Assembly: GCF_014196535.1 (NCBI RefSeq)
Contig: NZ_JACIDU010000017.1
Span: 1 to 64,000 of the forward strand
Origin: Allorhizobium borbori
Lineage (GTDB): Bacteria; Pseudomonadota; Alphaproteobacteria; Rhizobiales; Rhizobiaceae
Direction of reading: 5' to 3'
Length of the DNA: 64,000 nt
The notes beneath the pieces are model-generated. The model made no database searches and was not told the origin of the DNA. It saw nothing but the letters and a program-made list of their open reading frames with translations. Position 1 is the first letter of the stretch. The number at the start of each line of letters is the position of its first letter. Position numbers and translations under genes: made by a program. Positions 34,996 through 44,821 of this stretch are shown piece after piece.

Positions 34996-36648
34996 CTACC
35001 TTTTCTCGCGAATGTCAGTCAGCGTGCGGGCAGGCGTGATCGCCTCCGGATCGAGGATGATCTCGATGATCGACGGCTTGCCGCTGGCGCGGGCGCGTTG
35101 GAAGGCGCCTGCGAATTCTGCCGTCTCGCGGACGGTTTCGCCATGGCCGCCATAGGCGCGGGCAAGATCGGCGAAATCCGGGTTGGTGAGACCAGTCGCG
35201 GAGACACGGCCCGGATATTCCCGCTCCTGATGCATGCGGATGGTGCCGTACATACCGTTGTTCACCAGAACCGTGATGATTGGCAGGTTATAGCGCACGG
35301 CGGTTGCGAATTCCTGCCCGTGCATCATGAAGCAGCCATCGCCGGCAAAGCAGATGACTTCGCGGTTCGGGAACTCGGCCTTGGCCGCGACGGCGGCGGG
35401 CAGGCCATAGCCCATGGAACCGGAGGCCGGGGCGGCCTGCGTCGCATAGCGCTCGAACCGATGGAAGCGGTGCACCCAGGTGGCGTAGTTGCCGGCACCG
35501 TTGGTGAAGATTGTATCCTTTGGCGTGTTGGCCTCGATCCATTCCATGATCGGACCCATGTGAACGGCGCCGGGACCTGACGCGGGCGGTGTCGACCACT
35601 TGAGATAACCGGCATGCATCGCTTCGGTGCGGGTCGCCCAGTGCGGCTCGGCCTTCGGTTCCAGCCCCGCAAGGGCGGCGGCGAAATGCTTCGGCGCTGC
35701 GGCAATCGCCAGATCGGGGCGATAGACGCGGCCAAGTTCTTCCGGTTCGGGATAGACGTGAACGAGCGTCTGCTTCGGATAGGGAATGTCCATCAGCGTA
35801 TACGACGACGACGGCATTTCCGAGAAACGGCCACCGATGAGAAGCAGGAGGTCCGCGTCTTTCACTTCCTTGGCCAGCGCCGGGTTGATGCCGATGCCGA
35901 CATCGCCGGCATAGGAGGGGCTGGTGTGGTCAAACAGCATCTGGCGGCGGAAGGAGCAACCAACCGGCAGCTTCCACGTCTCGGCGAAAGCGCGGATTTC
36001 GGCCACGCTCTCTTCGTCCCAGCGGGTGCCGCCGAGGATGACCAGCGGGCGTTTCGCCTTTTCCAGCAGGTCGCCAAGTGCTGCGATCTGGGCTGCGCCG
36101 GGATGGCTTTCGACGGGCATGTAGGGTTTTGCGGCCGGCGCATCGGCGAGCCTGACCAGCATGTCTTCCGGCAATGACAGCACGACCGGGCCGGGGCGGC
36201 CCGAGGTCGCGACGGCGAAGGCACGGGTGACGAATTCGGGAATGCGGGCGGCATCATCGATCTCGCCAACCCATTTGGCGAATTCGGTGAAGGCGCGGCG
36301 GTATTCCACCTCCTGGAAGGCTTCACGTTCGCGGGCGTCGCCCTGCACCTGGCCGATGAACAGGATCATCGGGATCGAATCCTGCCGGGCCACATGCAGG
36401 CCGGCGGAAGCATTGGTGGCGCCCGGCCCGCGCGTGACGAAGCACACGCCCGGTTCGCCGGTCAGGCGCCCCCAGCAATCGGCCATCATCGCCGCGCCGC
36501 CTTCCTGACGGCATACGATGGTTTCGATGCCGCTTTCATAGAGTGCGTCGAGTACGGCAAGATAGCTCTCGCCCGGCACGCAGGAAACCCGCTTCACCCC
36601 GTTTGCCTTCAGGGCCTCGACGATCAGTTGTCCTCCGGTTCTTTCCAT
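34996..36648 (-). CDS. Thiamine-pyrophosphate-dependent enzyme, acetolactate-synthase-like
   Basis: 550 residues with all three TPP-enzyme domains. The N-terminal CVPGESYLAVLDAL holds the activating Glu. PGPVVLSLPEDML closes the first domain. The C-terminal GDGCFMMHGQEF...VNNGMYG is the TPP/Mg motif. GGGAGG precedes the ATG. The family covers acetolactate synthase, oxalyl-CoA decarboxylase and similar carboligases. The neighbouring CoA-transferase gene on the same strand 21 bases upstream could point to a CoA-linked 2-oxo or 2-hydroxy acid, but this is not settled. Confidence 0.85.
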   Translation of the reverse strand: MERTGGQLIVEALKANGVKRVSCVPGESYLAVLDALYESGIETIVCRQEGGAAMMADCWGRLTGEPGVCFVTRGPGATNASAGLHVARQDSIPMILFIGQVQGDAREREAFQEVEYRRAFTEFAKWVGEIDDAARIPEFVTRAFAVATSGRPGPVVLSLPEDMLVRLADAPAAKPYMPVESHPGAAQIAALGDLLEKAKRPLVILGGTRWDEESVAEIRAFAETWKLPVGCSFRRQMLFDHTSPSYAGDVGIGINPALAKEVKDADLLLLIGGRFSEMPSSSYTLMDIPYPKQTLVHVYPEPEELGRVYRPDLAIAAAPKHFAAALAGLEPKAEPHWATRTEAMHAGYLKWSTPPASGPGAVHMGPIMEWIEANTPKDTIFTNGAGNYATWVHRFHRFERYATQAAPASGSMGYGLPAAVAAKAEFPNREVICFAGDGCFMMHGQEFATAVRYNLPIITVLVNNGMYGTIRMHQEREYPGRVSATGLTNPDFADLARAYGGHGETVRETAEFAGAFQRARASGKPSIIEIILDPEAITPARTLTDIREKR

Positions 36649-36669
36649 GTTGTCCTCCCAGACAATGTC

Positions 36670-37854
36670 TCAGTTCTTGTTGCGCGCCTCGAGTTCCGCG
36701 AGAATTTCCGCGCGATGCTCGCCGAGTTTCGGGCTAGGGCGCTGATAGGTCAGCGGCGTTTTCGACATCACGATGGGATTGCGCACGCCGGGAATGCTGA
36801 CCCCATCGGCGGTTTCGAGATCGATGCGAAGACCACGAGCTTTGACCTGCGGGTCCTCGAACATTTCGCCGATGGTGTTGATCGGGCCAGCTGGAACGGC
36901 ATTCTTCTCGCAGGCAGTCAAAAGGTCGCGTTTCTTCCACTTGGCCGTCTCAGTGGAAACGATCCGCCGCACCTCGGTCTTGTGGGCGACACGGGCCTTG
37001 TTGGTGGAAAAGCGCTCATCTTCGGCCACGCCATCGAGGCCGAGGATGGTGCAGAGCCTCGCAAACTGGCCGTCATTGCCGACGGCAAGGATCAGGTGCC
37101 CGTCTTCTGTCGGCATGACCTCATAGGGGCTGATATTCGGGTGGGTGTTGCCGAGACGGACCGGTGACTTGCCGGAAACCAGATAGTTGAGGTTCTGGTT
37201 TGCCATCACACCGGCCTGCACGTCGAGCAGCGCCATGTCGATCATCTGGCCTTCGCCGGTCTTCATGACGTGGATGAGGGCGGCCTGAATGGCGGTGACG
37301 GCGTAGATGCCGGTGAAGATATCGGCAATCGCAACGCCTGCTTTCATCGGTTCGCCGTCCGGCGCGCCGGTCACGGACATGAAGCCGGACATGCCCTGCA
37401 CGATGTAATCATAGCCGGCGAAATCGGCATAGGGGCCGGTCTGGCCGAAACCGGTGATCGAGCAATAGATCAGCTTCGGGTTGATGGCCTTGAGGCTCTC
37501 GTAATCGAGGCCGTATTTCACGAGGCCGCCACGCTTGAAGTTCTCGATGACGATGTCGGCATCGCGGATCAGATCGAGCACGATGGCGCGGCCTTCTTCC
37601 TCGCGGAAGTCGATATCGATGGAGCGCTTGCCGCGATTGGTGGAGTGGTAATAGGCCGCGGACAGGTTCTCGCCGTCCTTGCCCTCCACGAAGGGCGGCC
37701 CCCAGGCGCGGGTATCGTCACCGCCTTTCGGGTTTTCCACCTTGATGACATCCGCGCCCATATCGGCCAGCATCTGACCGGCCCAGGGACCGGCCAGCAC
37801 GCGGGCCAGTTCGATGACGCGAATGCCGGCAAGCGGCGGTTTCCTCTCGCTCAT
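36670..37854 (-). CDS. CaiB/BaiF family (class III) CoA-transferase
   Basis: 394 residues. PLAGIRVIELARVLAGPWAG and DMGADVIKVENPKGGDDTR are the family signature; the catalytic aspartate is expected in IDMALLDVQAG (about residue 180). It moves CoA between carboxylates, for example formyl-CoA/oxalate or succinyl-CoA donors. It lies between a DMT exporter gene upstream and a TPP enzyme downstream on the same strand with gaps of about 20 bases, so the three form an operon. Confidence 0.92.
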   Translation of the reverse strand: MSERKPPLAGIRVIELARVLAGPWAGQMLADMGADVIKVENPKGGDDTRAWGPPFVEGKDGENLSAAYYHSTNRGKRSIDIDFREEEGRAIVLDLIRDADIVIENFKRGGLVKYGLDYESLKAINPKLIYCSITGFGQTGPYADFAGYDYIVQGMSGFMSVTGAPDGEPMKAGVAIADIFTGIYAVTAIQAALIHVMKTGEGQMIDMALLDVQAGVMANQNLNYLVSGKSPVRLGNTHPNISPYEVMPTEDGHLILAVGNDGQFARLCTILGLDGVAEDERFSTNKARVAHKTEVRRIVSTETAKWKKRDLLTACEKNAVPAGPINTIGEMFEDPQVKARGLRIDLETADGVSIPGVRNPIVMSKTPLTYQRPSPKLGEHRAEILAELEARNKN

Positions 37855-37879
37855 GGCGTTTCCTTCCGGGCAATGAAAA

Positions 37880-38851
37880 TCAGGGGGTCGTGGTTTCCTG
37901 AACGGCGGTAACGATCGGTGCCTTCACGCGGCGTTCCCGCCAGATGATGTAGAGGCCTGATGCGATGATGATGGCTATGCCCAGCCACTTCATGCCATCC
38001 GGGAAGTCGTTGAACACCAGCCAGCCCAGCGCAGTGGCCGAGACGATTTCCATGTATTGCAGCGGCGCGAGCGTCGAGGCCGGGGCGTAGCGATAGGAGA
38101 AGACGCTCAGGATTCCGGTAAAGGCGGCTGCCAGGCCGGTTGCCAGCATGAAGCCGAGGTGGGGTGTATCCGGCCAGACGGGACTGAAATCCTCCAGCCC
38201 GGTCAGTTGCGCCGCAGCCATGATCGCAAGGCAGAAGCCGAGCCCCCATAAACCGGTCTGGAACTGCATGGAAAACGGGTTTTCCTTCTGCGCCTGCATG
38301 CGCGTCAAAAGCGCGAAGACGGCAATTGCAAAGGCTGCGACGACGGGCAGGAACGCAATCGCCCCCACTTCCTGAAAACTCGGCTGGATGACCAGCATTG
38401 CGCCGAAGAAGCCCACGGCACAGGCCGTGTAGCGCCGCCAGCCGACTGTTTCCTTGAGAAAGATTGCGCCAAGCACGGTGAGGATGACTGGTTCCACGAA
38501 GAAGATGGCGATGGCGTCCGCCAGTTCCATCACCCGCAAGGTGGTGACAAAAGAAAGCATCGAAATGGTGATCAGCGCACCACGCATGGCGTGAAAAGCC
38601 TGCGTGTTGCGGCGGGTGCCCTGTTGCAAGGCTTTCGGACCGGCCCGCCATAGCAGAAAGGGCACCATGACGAGAGCCTGTACCAGAAAGCGCCCCGCCG
38701 TGATCTCCACCGGCGGCAAGGTTTCTGCGGCCAGTTTCGAGAAAACGTCGATGAGCGGCGCAGCGAGAATGGAAATCATCGCGTAAGTGATGCCACGGCT
38801 CACGCCCGGCACCGGCGCAGACGCAGCGTTTGCGCTGGGATTGCGTGTCAT
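37880..38851 (-). CDS. DMT-superfamily (EamA) transporter
   Basis: 323 residues with ten hydrophobic segments in two EamA repeats (for example ISILAAPLIDVFSKLAAETL and LGWLVFNDFPDGMKWLGIAI). An inner-membrane exporter or importer of small metabolites; substrate unknown. First gene of the operon with caiB and the TPP enzyme genes. An inverted repeat lies 39 bases upstream. Confidence 0.88.
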   Translation of the reverse strand: MTRNPSANAASAPVPGVSRGITYAMISILAAPLIDVFSKLAAETLPPVEITAGRFLVQALVMVPFLLWRAGPKALQQGTRRNTQAFHAMRGALITISMLSFVTTLRVMELADAIAIFFVEPVILTVLGAIFLKETVGWRRYTACAVGFFGAMLVIQPSFQEVGAIAFLPVVAAFAIAVFALLTRMQAQKENPFSMQFQTGLWGLGFCLAIMAAAQLTGLEDFSPVWPDTPHLGFMLATGLAAAFTGILSVFSYRYAPASTLAPLQYMEIVSATALGWLVFNDFPDGMKWLGIAIIIASGLYIIWRERRVKAPIVTAVQETTTP

Positions 38852-38889
38852 GTCGGTGTGTGTTCCTCATGGCCGGGCAGCCAACCCCC

Positions 38890-38906
38890 TGAATTCCTCG
38901 AATTCA
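38890..38906. promoter_or_regulatory. Short inverted repeat upstream of the eamA operon
   Basis: tgaattc, three bases, gaattca: a 7+7 bp inverted repeat 39 bases before the transporter start. It could be an operator for the three-gene unit; no regulator is adjacent. The rest of 38852-38990 shows no gene. Confidence 0.35.
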
Positions 38907-38990
38907 AGGTATAGCCACACGGCAGTTTCAGTGCACTTGATATAAACTCATGGCCTTATTCCATTTCGGCAAGGCCGCGATGCTTCCGGC

Positions 38991-39440
38991 TCAGGCCAGC
39001 ACCTTTTCCATAAAGACCCGGTGCAGGCCTTTTTCCACCGCCCGGTGGGTTTCGATATAGCCGCGCTTGGCATAGATCGCCTGGTTCTCGGTCATGATGA
39101 CCTGCGTGTAGAGGCGGATACGGGCAAAACTCATGGCACGGGCGATACTCTCCGCGTAGTCCAGCAGGATGCGACCATAGCCCTTGCCCTGGGCGGTGGG
39201 GCTCACGGCAACATTGTCAAGCAGGAGGCAATCCTCCTCGGGAATGAGTACGAGAACGCCGGCAACGCCGGTTTCATCGCGCAACACATTGACACGTCCC
39301 GCCGCGATCAACGCTGCGTAATCGTCCTTCATCGGCCCGGGCGTCAGGCCGTTGCGGTCAATGTAATGGGCATAGGCGGCCATGACGATGGCCTGAACCG
39401 CCGCCTGATCCTCAGGGTTGGCTTTCTCGATGACTGGCAT
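38991..39440 (-). CDS. GNAT-family N-acetyltransferase
   Basis: 149 residues from MPVIEKANPEDQAAVQAIV, with AAGGAGGAC directly upstream. LDNVAVSPTAQGKGYGRILL holds the acetyl-CoA pyrophosphate loop (Q-G-K-G-Y-G), and AIYAKRGYIETHR is the usual C-terminal segment. The acceptor is unknown. It overlaps the 3' end of the hydrolase gene by 29 bases, implying co-translation. Confidence 0.9.
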   Translation of the reverse strand: MPVIEKANPEDQAAVQAIVMAAYAHYIDRNGLTPGPMKDDYAALIAAGRVNVLRDETGVAGVLVLIPEEDCLLLDNVAVSPTAQGKGYGRILLDYAESIARAMSFARIRLYTQVIMTENQAIYAKRGYIETHRAVEKGLHRVFMEKVLA

Positions 39441-40377
39441 GCCGTCCTCCTTGATGACCGAGGGCTGTTTCACACCATGCGGCAAGTTCCGCGATCGCCT
39501 CTCGGCTGCCGGTGTCATGAAACGTGTCATGCCTAGTATATCGGTATATCGAATGTTTTACAGAGCTGAAGCCGTCATCCCGCAGCCTTTTTGCAAGCTT
39601 TTCGATGGCTTTTCCGCCATCGGTTCCAGGGTCTTCGCCGCCGCCCAGAAGAAAGACGGGTCGCGACCGGGCACGGGCATAGCCGGCGCGGGCCGGCCAG
39701 CCGGCAATCAGGTCGAAAAGGTCGAGCCAGAGCGAGACGGTGGCCGGGTTGTTGCAGAGGGGATCTGCCAGCACGGCATCCACTTCCGCCGGATCATGGC
39801 TCAGCCAGTCGGCATCGGTGCGGCGGCCGGGGATCGTGGCGTTCCACGCCTGAAGCGTCAGGCGGGGCAGGAGGTCGGCGGGTACGTCCGAGCCCTTCAG
39901 CGCGCGTTCGGCCTTGAGGATGAAGCGGGCAAGGCCGATGAGGAAGGCGCCGGGCACGGCGTTCATGTTCCACGGGGCCACGCCGGCGAAGCGCTCGGGC
40001 GCGGTCATCGCAACGTTAAGAGCAATGAGGCCGCCCATGGAGTGACCGAGAAGGAAGACGGGCAGGCCGGGATGGAGCCTTTCCGCATGGTCGCGCACGG
40101 CCAGCACGTCGGCTATCACGAGGTCTGCGCCACCACGCCAGGCAAAGCGGCCGCGCGGGGCATCGGGTGCGGTGGTCAGGCCGTGGCCGCGATGATCGTG
40201 GGCAAGCGTTGCAAAGCCGTGTTCCGCCATCGCTTCGCCAAGGCCGCCATAACGTCCCGCATGTTCGCCAAGCCCGTGGCAGACGATGAGAACCGCGCGG
40301 GGCGTTCCCGCAGGCAGCCAATACCGCATGGCAAGCGAGGCGCCGGTCGGGCTTTCGAGGCGTTCGACGTTTTTCAT
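39412..40377 (-). CDS. Alpha/beta hydrolase, lysophospholipase/monoglyceride-lipase type
   Basis: 321 residues. VLIVCHGLGEHAGRYGGLGE is the oxyanion region of the serine aminopeptidase S33/monoglyceride lipase group; the nucleophile is GHSMGGLIAL. The acid is probably in LLGGGEDPGTDGG and the His in RHDTFHDTGSREAI. It probably cleaves a lysophospholipid or monoacylglycerol. Divergent from ettA with a 122-base gap. Confidence 0.88.
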   Translation of the reverse strand: MKNVERLESPTGASLAMRYWLPAGTPRAVLIVCHGLGEHAGRYGGLGEAMAEHGFATLAHDHRGHGLTTAPDAPRGRFAWRGGADLVIADVLAVRDHAERLHPGLPVFLLGHSMGGLIALNVAMTAPERFAGVAPWNMNAVPGAFLIGLARFILKAERALKGSDVPADLLPRLTLQAWNATIPGRRTDADWLSHDPAEVDAVLADPLCNNPATVSLWLDLFDLIAGWPARAGYARARSRPVFLLGGGEDPGTDGGKAIEKLAKRLRDDGFSSVKHSIYRYTRHDTFHDTGSREAIAELAAWCETALGHQGGRHASHRESQP

Positions 40378-40499
40378 CCAGGCAAATCCTCTCTCAAGAC
40401 AATGCGTGGCGGGAAAGGCAGGTGCGCCGGTTGCCCCCCGGCCTGAATTCGCCTACATAGCGGCTCAAATCCCATTCCCCCTTGCGGAGCTTTAGAGCG

Positions 40500-42149
40500 A
40501 TGGCGCGTCAGTTCATCTACCATATGACGGGGCTTAACAAGTCCTACGGCAACAAGAAGATTCTCGAGAATATTCACCTCTCGTTCTATCCCGACGCCAA
40601 GATCGGTATCCTTGGTCCGAACGGCGCCGGTAAGTCCACCGTGCTGAAGATCATGGCCGGTCTCGACAAGGAATGGACCGGGGAAGCCTGGCTGGCTGAC
40701 GGCGCGACCCTCGGCTACCTCGCGCAGGAGCCGCAGCTCGATCCGAACAAGACCGTGTTCGAGAACGTGATGGAAGGCGTCGCCCACAAGAAGGCGATCG
40801 TCGACCGTTACAACGAACTGATGATGAACTATTCCGACGAGACGGCGGACGAGGGCGCCAAGCTGCAGGACATCATCGACAGCCAGAACCTCTGGGATCT
40901 GGAAAATCAGGTCGAGATGGCCATGGACGCGCTGCGCTGCCCGCCGGGCGATGCCGACGTGACCAGCCTTTCGGGTGGTGAAAAGCGCCGTATCGCGCTT
41001 TGCCAGCTTCTGCTGCGCCAGCCCGACCTGCTGCTGCTCGACGAACCGACCAACCATCTTGATGCCGAAACCATCGCCTGGCTGGAAAAGCACCTGCGCG
41101 AATATCCGGGCGCCATCCTGATGGTGACCCACGACCGCTACTTCCTCGATAACGTCACGGGCTGGATTCTCGAACTCGACCGTGGTCGCGGCATTCCCTA
41201 CGAAGGCAACTACTCGGCCTATCTTCAGGCCAAGGCCAAGCGCATGCAGCAGGAAGCCCGCGAGGAGGCCGGTCGCCAGAAGGCCATTTCGCGCGAGCAG
41301 GAATGGATCGCTTCTTCGCCCAAGGCCCGTCAGGCCAAGTCGAAGGCGCGTATCAACGCCTATAACGAACTGGTCGATTCCGCTGCGGAGCGCCGTCCGT
41401 CCGACACGCAGATCGCCATCCCGATCGGCGAGCGTCTTGGCCGCGTGGTCATCGAGGCCGAGAACATCACCAAGTCCTACGGTGATCGTGTTCTTATCGA
41501 GAACCTCTCCTTCAAGCTGCCGCCCGGCGGCATCGTCGGCATCATCGGCCCGAACGGCGCCGGCAAGACGACGCTGTTCCGCATGATCACCGGTCAGGAA
41601 AAGCCGGATTCCGGTTCGATCACCATCGGCGACACCGTCGATCTCGGTTATGTCGACCAGAGCCGTGACTCGCTTGCCGCGAACAAGACCGTCTGGGAGG
41701 AAATCTCCGAGGGCAACGATATCCTCAAGCTCGGCAAGTTTGAAATGAACAGCCGTGCCTATTGCGGCGCCTTCAACTTCAAGGGTGGCGACCAGCAGCA
41801 GAAGGTCGGCAATCTCTCTGGCGGTCAGCGTAACCGCGTTCATCTCGCGAAGATGCTGAAGGGCGGCCACAACGTTCTCCTGCTCGACGAACCGACCAAC
41901 GACCTCGATACGGAAACGCTGGGTGCGCTCGAAGATGCGCTGGAAAACTTCGCCGGTTGCGCCGTCATCATCTCGCACGACCGCATGTTCCTCGACCGTC
42001 TGGCCACCCACATTCTCGCCTATGAGGGTGATGGCCATGTGGAATGGTTCGAAGGCAACTTTGAAGACTACGAAAAGGACAAGGTGCGCCGTCTTGGCCC
42101 CGATGCGCTCAACCCGAGCCGCATGAGCTACAAGCGCCTGACGCGCTGA
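40500..42149 (+). CDS. ettA: Energy-dependent translational throttle protein EttA (ABC-F)
   Basis: 549 residues with two ABC cassettes: Walker [10 protein letters not shown] and GPNGAGKTT, signatures LSGGEKRR and LSGGQRNR, Walker [13 protein letters not shown] and [12 protein letters not shown]. Between them lies a charged linker ([16 protein letters not shown]) of the P-site tRNA-interaction type. There are no membrane domains. EttA binds the ribosomal E site and gates entry into elongation according to ADP/ATP. Length matches E. coli EttA (555). Confidence 0.95.
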   Translation: MARQFIYHMTGLNKSYGNKKILENIHLSFYPDAKIGILGPNGAGKSTVLKIMAGLDKEWTGEAWLADGATLGYLAQEPQLDPNKTVFENVMEGVAHKKAIVDRYNELMMNYSDETADEGAKLQDIIDSQNLWDLENQVEMAMDALRCPPGDADVTSLSGGEKRRIALCQLLLRQPDLLLLDEPTNHLDAETIAWLEKHLREYPGAILMVTHDRYFLDNVTGWILELDRGRGIPYEGNYSAYLQAKAKRMQQEAREEAGRQKAISREQEWIASSPKARQAKSKARINAYNELVDSAAERRPSDTQIAIPIGERLGRVVIEAENITKSYGDRVLIENLSFKLPPGGIVGIIGPNGAGKTTLFRMITGQEKPDSGSITIGDTVDLGYVDQSRDSLAANKTVWEEISEGNDILKLGKFEMNSRAYCGAFNFKGGDQQQKVGNLSGGQRNRVHLAKMLKGGHNVLLLDEPTNDLDTETLGALEDALENFAGCAVIISHDRMFLDRLATHILAYEGDGHVEWFEGNFEDYEKDKVRRLGPDALNPSRMSYKRLTR

Positions 42150-42195
42150 TTGACCCGACATCGCGCCTTTTTTCGCGCGGTGCGTGTCCAGTCTT

Positions 42196-42235
42196 CAATA
42201 CCCGGTACGTTTTGGCGTGCCGGGTATTGTTTTTT
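42196..42235 (+). terminator. Rho-independent terminator downstream of ettA
   Basis: caatacccggtacg pairs with cgtgccgggtattg (14 bp with one G-U) and six T follow. Confidence 0.92.
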
Positions 42236-42331
42236 GCCCGTCATTACTTGCCTGCGACAATTTACACCGGCTTCAATCGCTCCCTCCTACTTTGGTTTAG
42301 TAAAATTGTGTCACTTTGGGAGCGAGGCGCC

Positions 42332-44671
42332 GTGACCGTTAAGAACATATTAATTGGTACTTTTCTGTTTTTCAGCATTGTGCTGGCTCTGTTGACCGGG
42401 CAGGCCAATTACGCCGCTTATTCAGCCTATCAGACCAACCAGACAGTTGCCGTGCTGGCGCGTCTGGATGAGGCCCTTTTCAATGTTCTTCTGAGTTACC
42501 GCAGCGAGCGCGGGGATGGCGCCTCCGCCCTGAGCCTTCCCATCGCCAAGGCTTCCGGTTCGATCAACAGCATGAGCACACAGCGCCAGAAGGTGGATGC
42601 GGCCATGCAGGAAGCGCGCAGCTTGGGGGCCGGTGCCTCCAACGCGGCCGTGACATCGGCGCTGGCCTCGGTGGGCGCGGTTTACGACAAGGTGCTGAGC
42701 CAGCGGCAGGCCATCGACAAGGCGCTTTCGGTGGAACTCGACAAGCGCGAGGCCGGCCTCGACAAAGCAGTTCTCGATCTTGGCCAGCAATTCCTGATGA
42801 CGCTTGAAGAGGCCTCCACCGCGCTTGAAGGCGAAGTGCGCACGCTGGACGGTGAACTGGTCGATCTCATCCAGATCCGGTCGCAGGCCTGGGCCGTGCG
42901 TGCCAATGGTGGCAGTTCCGCCATTCTCTTCAATGCCGCGATTGTCGGCGCCCGTCCGCTCACCGTCACCGAGGCGGCTAAAGTGGCCGAGCTGGAAGGT
43001 GCAATCGGTTTTGGCTGGAATGCCGTCAAGGTACTGGTGAACCACGCCGATACGCCGGCCGCGTTGAAGGAAGCGTTCGCCAATGCCGAGAAAGGTTATT
43101 TCGGCGGTGACTTCAAAGTCTTGCGCGACAAGATCATGACACAGATTCAAAATGGTCAGGTCGCTGCCATCGGTATCGACGAATGGCGCCCCGCCGTGAC
43201 CGGCGCGCTTGGTACGATTGCGGGCGTCGCCTCCAAGGCCGTGGCGGAACTGAGTGCCGTTGCCCGTGAACGTTCCGACGACGCCTTTAACAGGCTCGTT
43301 CTGCTGGCGGTTGCGCTGGTTGGCGTCGTTGTGCTTGGCGTGGCGAGCATGGTTCTGGTGATCCGCCGTATCATCAACCCGGTTTCCGCCCTGACGCGTT
43401 GCATGACAGTTCTGGCCGAGGGCCGCCTCGACATCGATATTCCGGGCGCCGGTCGTTCCGATGAAATCGGCGAGATGGCCCGTTCGGTCGAAGTGTTCCG
43501 CGAGGCGGGCCTGCGTAACCGCCAGCTTGAGCGGCAGGCCGAGGAGGAGCGGGTGCGTTCGGAAAGCGAGCGCGAGGAACTGCGTCTGCGCGCTGAAGCC
43601 GAAGCGGAGCAGCGGATGAACAACGCCATGGCGACGCTTGCCACCGGCCTGCAGCGGCTGGCGAGTGGAGACATGCTGTGCGAAATCGCCGAGCCGCTTG
43701 CGCCGCAGTTCGAAAACCTGCGCTCGGATTTCAATGCCTCCGTCGGGCAATTGCGTCAGGCGCTGTCCACCGTCGAACATGCTGCCGGTTCTGTCGGTAG
43801 CGGCAGTTCCGAGATTTCTTCGGCCACTGGCGATCTTGCCAAACGGACCGAACAGCAGGCCGCCGCGCTGGAGGAAACCGCTGCCGCGCTCGAAGAGATC
43901 ACCTCTAACGTCAAGGCCACCAGCCACCGTACGGTCGAGGCGCGCAATGTCGTGTCGGATGCCAAGACGCGGGCCGATCAGTCGGCGATCGTTGTTCGCA
44001 ACGCAGTCGTTGCCATGGAGCGCATCGAGAAAAGCTCGGAACAGATTGGGCAGATCATCAGCGTTATCGATGAGATTGCCTTCCAGACCAACCTTTTGGC
44101 TTTGAACGCCGGTGTTGAAGCAGCCCGCGCCGGTGATGCGGGCAAGGGCTTCGCCGTTGTGGCGCAGGAAGTGCGCGAACTGGCGCAGCGTTCGGCGCAG
44201 GCGGCCAAGGAGATCAAGTCGCTGATCTCCAATTCGGCCCATGCGGTGGGCGAGGGCGTGAAACTGGTGAACGACACCGGCGCGGGTCTCGCCGCCATCG
44301 AAAAGCTGGTGCAGACCATAAACGAGCATATGGATGCGATTGCGACCGCAGCGCATGAACAGTCCGCCGGGCTCGCGCAGGTCAACACGGCCGTCAACCA
44401 CATGGACCAGTCCACCCAGCAGAACGCGGCCATGGTGGAAGAGATGAACGCGGCCAGCGTGGCGCTGGCACAGGAGAGTGCGGGGCTTGGCGCGTTGTTG
44501 CAGCAGTTCCGTCTCGGCAATGGGGCCGCCGCCCTGCACCAGACCGCAAGCCGGATGCGGGAGGCTGCGCCCGCCGCCCGCCCTGCGGTGCCCGTTCAGC
44601 GTTCGCGCCCTGCGCCGCGGTCGGCTTCGGCCGCCACTGCTGCCGCCAAGGATACGTGGGAAGAATTCTGA
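42332..44671 (+). CDS. Methyl-accepting chemotaxis protein
   Basis: 779 residues from a GTG. Membrane segments lie at about residues 7-26 and 325-350 around a 300-residue periplasmic helical sensor domain. A HAMP linker follows (ISALTRC-like [18 protein letters not shown]), then a second HAMP-like piece ([19 protein letters not shown]) and the signalling domain with the hairpin tip [20 protein letters not shown]. It signals to CheA/CheW. Ligand unknown. The C-terminus KDTWEEF resembles a CheR/CheB-binding pentapeptide region (W-x-x-F-like). Confidence 0.93.
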   Translation: MTVKNILIGTFLFFSIVLALLTGQANYAAYSAYQTNQTVAVLARLDEALFNVLLSYRSERGDGASALSLPIAKASGSINSMSTQRQKVDAAMQEARSLGAGASNAAVTSALASVGAVYDKVLSQRQAIDKALSVELDKREAGLDKAVLDLGQQFLMTLEEASTALEGEVRTLDGELVDLIQIRSQAWAVRANGGSSAILFNAAIVGARPLTVTEAAKVAELEGAIGFGWNAVKVLVNHADTPAALKEAFANAEKGYFGGDFKVLRDKIMTQIQNGQVAAIGIDEWRPAVTGALGTIAGVASKAVAELSAVARERSDDAFNRLVLLAVALVGVVVLGVASMVLVIRRIINPVSALTRCMTVLAEGRLDIDIPGAGRSDEIGEMARSVEVFREAGLRNRQLERQAEEERVRSESEREELRLRAEAEAEQRMNNAMATLATGLQRLASGDMLCEIAEPLAPQFENLRSDFNASVGQLRQALSTVEHAAGSVGSGSSEISSATGDLAKRTEQQAAALEETAAALEEITSNVKATSHRTVEARNVVSDAKTRADQSAIVVRNAVVAMERIEKSSEQIGQIISVIDEIAFQTNLLALNAGVEAARAGDAGKGFAVVAQEVRELAQRSAQAAKEIKSLISNSAHAVGEGVKLVNDTGAGLAAIEKLVQTINEHMDAIATAAHEQSAGLAQVNTAVNHMDQSTQQNAAMVEEMNAASVALAQESAGLGALLQQFRLGNGAAALHQTASRMREAAPAARPAVPVQRSRPAPRSASAATAAAKDTWEEF

Positions 44672-44701
44672 TCCTGTTCCAGCAATGTAAAATCCGAACG
44701 G

Positions 44702-44724
44702 AAGGGGGCGGCAACGCCCCTTTT
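44702..44724 (+). terminator. Terminator downstream of the chemoreceptor gene
   Basis: ggggcg-gcaa-cgcccc stem-loop with flanking A/T pairing and a TTTT tract, 30 bases past the stop. Confidence 0.85.
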
Positions 44725-44775
44725 CATATTCACGGGGACTGTTCCATTCGCAGGCTTGCCAAGGCCGTATCAATC

Positions 44776-44799
44776 ACATAAAGATATGTTTATATCTTG
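44776..44799. promoter_or_regulatory. Inverted repeat upstream of sahR-like gene, candidate SahR operator
   Basis: aagatat-gttt-atatctt is a 7+7 bp inverted repeat preceded by acat, so the left half acataaagatat equals that of the metH palindrome (25274-25293). It ends about 20 bases before the start, so autoregulation is likely. Confidence 0.75.
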
Positions 44800-44821
44800 A
44801 TTGACTGTGTGATTGGGCATC

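Noticed and set aside
40374-42161. 595-codon open frame antisense to ettA
   Set aside because: The sense strand has full ABC-F motifs; the antisense text shows no family signature.
42422-44773. 783-codon open frame antisense to the chemoreceptor
   Set aside because: Long stop-free antisense frames are common in GC-rich genes; the plus-strand receptor motifs are decisive.
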